Position numbers and translations under genes: made by a program
Assembly (NCBI GenBank): GCA_964527265.1
Contig: CAZGOM010000219.1
Coordinates: forward strand, 1 to 8,672
Source of the DNA: CAZGOM01 sp964527265
GTDB taxonomy: Bacteria > Planctomycetota > Phycisphaerae > Phycisphaerales > Phycisphaeraceae
Reading direction: 5' to 3'
DNA length: 8,672 nt
Part shown: positions 5,802 to 8,672 of the stretch, in pieces
Layout of the letters: every line of letters starts with the position of its first letter
Position numbering within the stretch: position 1 is the stretch's first letter
The notes under the pieces: generated by a model
Told to the model about the DNA's origin: nothing
Seen by the model: only the letters and a program-made list of their open reading frames with translations
Databases searched by the model: none

Positions 5802-5829
5802 CGGCGGAACCTCGTCGGAGGAGCGCGTC

Positions 5830-7296
5830 CTACGACGCGTCGGCGGCCGGGCGTCCGCCCATCGCGCCGTTGGCCTCGGGCGTCTGGCCCGGGTTCGTGG
5901 CGTCGGCGCCGGCGGGCATGTTCAGCACGCGCACCGCGGTGATCAGCGCGGCGTACTTGACGAGGTTGACATGGATCTCCGCAGCAGCTTCGTCGGCCGT
6001 CAGGTCCGGGTCCTCGCGCTGGAGGTACGCGTTCGCGCTGTCGAGCCCCAGCGCGAGCTTGGCCTTGAGCAGCGCGAGGCGCTCCTGCGCGTCCATCGGT
6101 GCGGCCTGCTCCTGGAAGTCGATCCGCATCCCCGTCGGGTCGAACCCCATGAGCTCGACGACCTGCACCTCGTGCACCTTCGCGCGCATGCGCTGCTCGG
6201 TGCGGAGCTCGATCAGCTTCTCGCGTCGCGCGAGGTACTCCTTGCCGCTCGTCGGCACGCTCGCGAGCGTGAACTGCTCGTAGCTCATGCCGTACGTCTG
6301 CGCGACGCTCGTGATCTTGTCGCGCTTCGCCGCGAGGTAGTGGTCCGGGTCCGTCTTCATCTCGAGCATCGAGGCGACGACTTCCGGCGGCAGGATCAGC
6401 GGCGCCTCGCCGTTCATGGCCTGGCCCTTCACGACCTGCGCGAGGTTGCCTTGCAGCACCGGCTGGCGCTCGCCCTGCGTCTTCGCGAGGCGCATGATCA
6501 TCGCGTCGAGCAGCGCGACCGCGAGGTGCGCCGACTTGATGTCCTCGCCGTAGCTCGCGTCGAGGATGCACGTCGTCGGTTGCCGACGATGGAACAGCAC
6601 GCCGGGGATGCGGCCGAGCCCATGCGCCTCCGGCTCGAGGACGATTGCGCCGTGCGCATCGACGAGGCGACCCTCGCCGCTGATGCGATAGCGATACGTG
6701 TCGTCCCATAGCTCCCAGCACGGCAGTTGCTTCGCCACCGGCAGGATCGTCGCGGGCTTGAAGTCGAGGAGGAAGCCCGCGGCCTCGAGCGCGTCGGCCG
6801 GGTGCGCGACCGCGTCGAAGGCGTCGGGCGTGACGATCCGCAGCCGCGTGCGATCGTCGACGCCGCGGAACTGCCACACGAGGACCTCATTGCAGAGGTT
6901 CGTCAGCCGCAGCGCCTCCTGGTGCAGGAAGTGGAGCCCGAGCCGTTGCTCCTCGGCGTGGAACTCCACGTCACGTTGCTTGAGCGTGCGCCGCGCGGGC
7001 CGGTCGTAGAGCGAGCTGATCTCGTTCACGATGCGGCGCGTGACGTTCTGCCCCTTCGCGAGCACCATGTACTCGAGCATCGTCTCGCGCATCGTGGTGG
7101 TCGTGTACACGCGCTCGATCACGCGCTTGAGCGGCAGCTCGACCTGGTCGCGGTAGAGCTGCAGGCGCGTCGCGATCGCCTCGCGCCGCAGCCGGTGTTC
7201 GTTCAGCGGCTCGGGCCGCGCGAGTGCATACGCCTGCACGATCCACGCGACGAGCGCCTGGTGGTCGGTGTTGTAGAGCTCGACGAGCGCGGCCAT
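5830..7296 (-). CDS. Phage portal protein
   Basis: This 488-aa protein is of usual length for portals, which form the dodecameric ring at the unique capsid vertex through which TerL passes DNA. Features seen: a helical N-terminal region with many charged residues (about 30-135, including LEYMVLAKGQNVTRRIVNEI); a beta-rich wing with RIPGVLFHRRQP (229-240); the segment SAHLAVALLDAMIMRLAK (255-272) followed by RQPVLQGN, typical of portal stem and crown regions; and a long helical C-terminus with LARREKLIELRTEQRMR (355-371) and ANAYLQREDPDLTADEAA (421-438). The tail is Gly/Ala/Pro-rich (460-488). The ATG at 7296 overlaps the stop of the 82-aa gene. A GAGGG Shine-Dalgarno lies about five bases upstream. 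It sits directly after TerL and before the scaffold and capsid genes, the canonical order. The family is recognised from overall pattern, so the subfamily is uncertain. Confidence 0.85.
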   Translation of the reverse strand: MAALVELYNTDHQALVAWIVQAYALARPEPLNEHRLRREAIATRLQLYRDQVELPLKRVIERVYTTTTMRETMLEYMVLAKGQNVTRRIVNEISSLYDRPARRTLKQRDVEFHAEEQRLGLHFLHQEALRLTNLCNEVLVWQFRGVDDRTRLRIVTPDAFDAVAHPADALEAAGFLLDFKPATILPVAKQLPCWELWDDTYRYRISGEGRLVDAHGAIVLEPEAHGLGRIPGVLFHRRQPTTCILDASYGEDIKSAHLAVALLDAMIMRLAKTQGERQPVLQGNLAQVVKGQAMNGEAPLILPPEVVASMLEMKTDPDHYLAAKRDKITSVAQTYGMSYEQFTLASVPTSGKEYLARREKLIELRTEQRMRAKVHEVQVVELMGFDPTGMRIDFQEQAAPMDAQERLALLKAKLALGLDSANAYLQREDPDLTADEAAAEIHVNLVKYAALITAVRVLNMPAGADATNPGQTPEANGAMGGRPAADAS

Positions 7297-7544
7297 CAGG
7301 TCCCTCGGTGCGCACGTTGCGCGGCGGAGTGGTGGAGCACGAGCACGCCGGCGTGCGGCGTCAACGTGAAGGGGTCGCGGACCTCGAGGACAGGCGCGCA
7401 GCTGCAGCCGCGATCGAGCTCGTGCCTCATCGACTCGCGCTCGGGCAGCACGTGCGCGTCGCGGCCGACGAACAGCAGCAGCCACGGTTCCTCGGCCAGC
7501 GGGCTGGCGTCGTCAACGGCGATCATCACCGCGCCGCGCTTCAT
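7296..7544 (-). CDS. Small Cys/His protein between terminase and portal, function unknown
   Basis: This is an 82-aa protein starting at the ATG that overlaps the TerL stop (ATGA at 7544-7541). It ends in a TGA that overlaps the portal ATG in the same way (7298-7294). The double overlap is strong evidence that it is a real, translationally coupled gene. No good Shine-Dalgarno sequence precedes it, which fits coupling to TerL. A downstream ATG at 7526 also lacks one. The N half contains a hydrophobic strand (WLLLFVG, 21-27). The middle has HELDRGCSCAP (41-51) with Cys47 and Cys49, followed by a strand GVLVLHH ending in His71-His72. The H-x5-C-x-C-x-P layout followed by a hydrophobic strand and His recalls short uncharacterised phage proteins that carry a CxCxP motif. 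Metal binding is an inference. It has no transmembrane helix or signal peptide that I can see. Confidence 0.75.
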   Translation of the reverse strand: MKRGAVMIAVDDASPLAEEPWLLLFVGRDAHVLPERESMRHELDRGCSCAPVLEVRDPFTLTPHAGVLVLHHSAAQRAHRGT

Positions 7545-8672
7545 GCGGCCCGCCGGCGCTGCAGCTCGGCGATCGCGCGCTCGACGGTCGTCGCGGTGAT
7601 CGCCTCCTGCTCGAACGGCCACAGCGCGTAGCCCGTCGCGGCGGGCGCGTGCGTCTGGTCGTCCTCGTCCTTGGCTTGGTCGCCCTCGGGATCGTCGTCG
7701 CCTGGCCGCTTCTCGAGCGACTCGAACGCGCTCACGAGCACGGGCGCCGCGGGTTGCGCTTGGTTGTCGGTTGCGACGGCGAAGCGAACGGCATCGGTGG
7801 CGTCCGTCATCAGCCGGTTCAGCATCTCGATGCGCGCGCTGCGCTTGATCTTCCCCGACTGCGGTGCCGGGCTGAACGCGTCGAGCCCCTCGGCTTGCAA
7901 CGCCATGTACACGGTCTGGTAATCGGTTTGCTTCGCGCCCTTGCCATGTGGGTCGACGAAGATCGCCGCCTTGTCGTGGTCCGCCTCGACGCCGAACTCG
8001 TCGCGCAGCTTCTGTTTGAGCTGGCGTGCGTGGGCGCGCGCCGTCGTCTGACGCGTCTGCAGCTCGCCGACGACGGTCCACACCGGCACACCCTGACGCA
8101 CGAGCAGCTTCAGGATCACCGACGTGTTGAAGATGACGCCGGGGTCGTGGCCGACGAGCAACGAGAACCCGGCTCCCGGGCGCACGTACGAGCGGTAGTC
8201 GGCCAGCACGGCGGAGGTCACGTCGACGACGTTCGACCGACGAAGCAGGTCGCTCGCGACCAGGTTGCGCTTCGGATCCCAGCCGTAGAACACCGCGAGC
8301 TCGATCGGCACGTCGAGCGCGAGCACGCGCCGCTCGTACTCGCGCGGCGACATCGTCTTCTTCTTCGCCTCCCAGAACGAGGTGCCCACGAACGGCGACC
8401 GCGGCCCGAGCATCTGGCGCCGTTCCCAGAGCCCCGACGCCGCGAGGATCTTGCTCTTGTGCGCGCGGTACTTTGCCGAGTCCTTGGGCGTCGCCGTGCG
8501 CAGTTGCTTGTAGCGCACGATCGCGCGATCGCCGACGGTGACCGTCTTCGCGCCACGGCCGCGCGCCTCGATGTCCTCGTGGCGATCGACCATGTCCTGG
8601 TCCTCGTCGCCCGTCGCCCACGACCACGTGAAGCCCTGCACCGGCGAGCCGTCGTCCTTGCTCTGCTGGTGC
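7541..8672 (-). CDS. Phage terminase large subunit, C-terminal part (5' end outside the window)
   Basis: This is the motor and nuclease protein that cuts concatemeric phage DNA and drives it through the portal into the prohead. The frame is open to the right edge, so 376 residues are visible and the ATPase Walker motifs lie outside. The GTG at 8641 is an internal Val codon rather than a start. Seen in the sequence, counting from the first complete codon: a TerL-like stretch near residues 98-130 (SFWEAKKK, then AVFYGWDPKRN). An RNase H-like nuclease domain follows, with candidate metal-binding Asp residues in GHDPG (about 176), FVDPHGKG (about 240) and DEDDQTH followed by a GYAL segment (about 337-338). 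This matches the usual Asp...Asp...DDxxH pattern of TerL nucleases. An acidic linker (GDDDPEGDQ) precedes the last Asp pair. The stop overlaps the start of the next gene as ATGA. The gene position just before the portal supports the call. The exact packaging type cannot be judged. Confidence 0.85.
   Translation of the reverse strand, partial: HQQSKDDGSPVQGFTWSWATGDEDQDMVDRHEDIEARGRGAKTVTVGDRAIVRYKQLRTATPKDSAKYRAHKSKILAASGLWERRQMLGPRSPFVGTSFWEAKKKTMSPREYERRVLALDVPIELAVFYGWDPKRNLVASDLLRRSNVVDVTSAVLADYRSYVRPGAGFSLLVGHDPGVIFNTSVILKLLVRQGVPVWTVVGELQTRQTTARAHARQLKQKLRDEFGVEADHDKAAIFVDPHGKGAKQTDYQTVYMALQAEGLDAFSPAPQSGKIKRSARIEMLNRLMTDATDAVRFAVATDNQAQPAAPVLVSAFESLEKRPGDDDPEGDQAKDEDDQTHAPAATGYALWPFEQEAITATTVERAIAELQRRRAA

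Larger units (their letters stand above)
5696..5829 (-). other. 134-bp intergenic gap between portal and scaffold
   Basis: This is the longest non-coding stretch of the window. On the minus strand it contains a hairpin with a GAAA loop (5780-5801), a directly adjoining 4-bp GTGC/GCAC hairpin (5768-5779) and the scaffold Shine-Dalgarno (5701-5706). The scaffold frame stays open through the gap. The possible GTG start near 5761 has no ribosome binding site, so I do not extend the gene. I see no convincing -35/-10 promoter and no U-tract terminator. A small uncalled gene cannot be fully excluded, but no start with a plausible ribosome binding site stands out. Confidence 0.5.

Noticed and set aside
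3959..6283. Very long plus-strand open frame (774 codons) across capsid, scaffold and part of portal
   Set aside because: It is antisense to well-supported genes. Its translation is Arg/Ala/Gly-rich with no domain pattern. In GC-rich DNA with G/C third positions, antisense frames lack stops by chance.
5696..6877. Long N-terminal extension of the scaffold frame into the portal region
   Set aside because: The extension is Arg/Gly/Pro-rich, overlaps the portal gene out of frame, and the ATG at 5695 has a clear GGGGAG ribosome binding site.
1..8672. CRISPR array, tRNA, insertion sequence, or attachment site
   Set aside because: I saw no regularly spaced repeats, cloverleaf, transposase gene or terminal inverted repeats. 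The window is almost entirely coding.
1..8672. Non-phage gene transfer agent or encapsulated nanocompartment
   Set aside because: TerL, portal, scaffold and capsid order fits an ordinary tailed phage. A gene transfer agent cannot be ruled out from this fragment, but nothing positively supports it.

Overview
The window is part of a tailed-phage (Caudoviricetes) genome or prophage. It is very GC-rich by inspection, with G/C at most third codon positions. All credible genes lie on the minus strand, so transcription runs from the right end to the left. Gene order and protein features give a classic virion-morphogenesis module: terminase large subunit (5' end outside the window), a small Cys/His protein, portal, scaffold-like protein, major capsid protein, then a run of capsid- or virion-associated proteins. 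The host cannot be named from this sequence. The base composition fits a high-GC bacterium such as a proteobacterium, myxobacterium or actinobacterium. No integrase, repressor, lysis, replication or tRNA gene is visible.

Layout from right to left. 8672-7541: C-terminal nuclease part of TerL. 7544-7296: 82-aa protein, joined to TerL and to portal by ATGA stop/start overlaps. 7296-5830: portal, 488 aa. 5829-5696: 134-bp gap, the largest non-coding stretch, holding two small hairpins and the scaffold ribosome binding site. 5695-4868: 275-aa scaffold-like protein. 4861-3989: 290-aa major capsid protein. 3978-3340: 212-aa beta-rich virion protein. 3339-3282: short gap with a perfect 10-bp GC inverted repeat. 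3281-2988: 97-aa beta-rich protein. 2977-2327: 216-aa protein with a Cys/His cluster. 2326-1757: 189-aa mostly helical protein. 1753-833: 306-aa protein with a beta-rich N half and a helical C half. 830-15: 271-aa protein resembling a ConA/LamG-like beta-sandwich. 14-1: first codons of another gene that leaves the window.

The genes should act together as follows. TerL packages DNA through the portal. The scaffold directs assembly of the capsid protein into a prohead. The small beta-rich proteins after the capsid gene probably decorate or stabilise the head. The 216-, 189- and 306-aa products sit where head-completion, connector or early tail genes normally lie. The 271-aa product may be an exposed, glycan-binding-like virion protein. 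Junctions are tight: stop and start codons overlap or abut, and Shine-Dalgarno sequences lie inside the preceding stop region. This indicates one polycistronic unit with translational coupling. Three internal genes use GTG starts (2977, 2326, 830).

I see no clear evidence of a wholly new system. The parts least explained by known families are the 216-, 189- and 306-aa proteins, the 82-aa Cys/His protein between TerL and portal, and the strong hairpin at 3298-3325.
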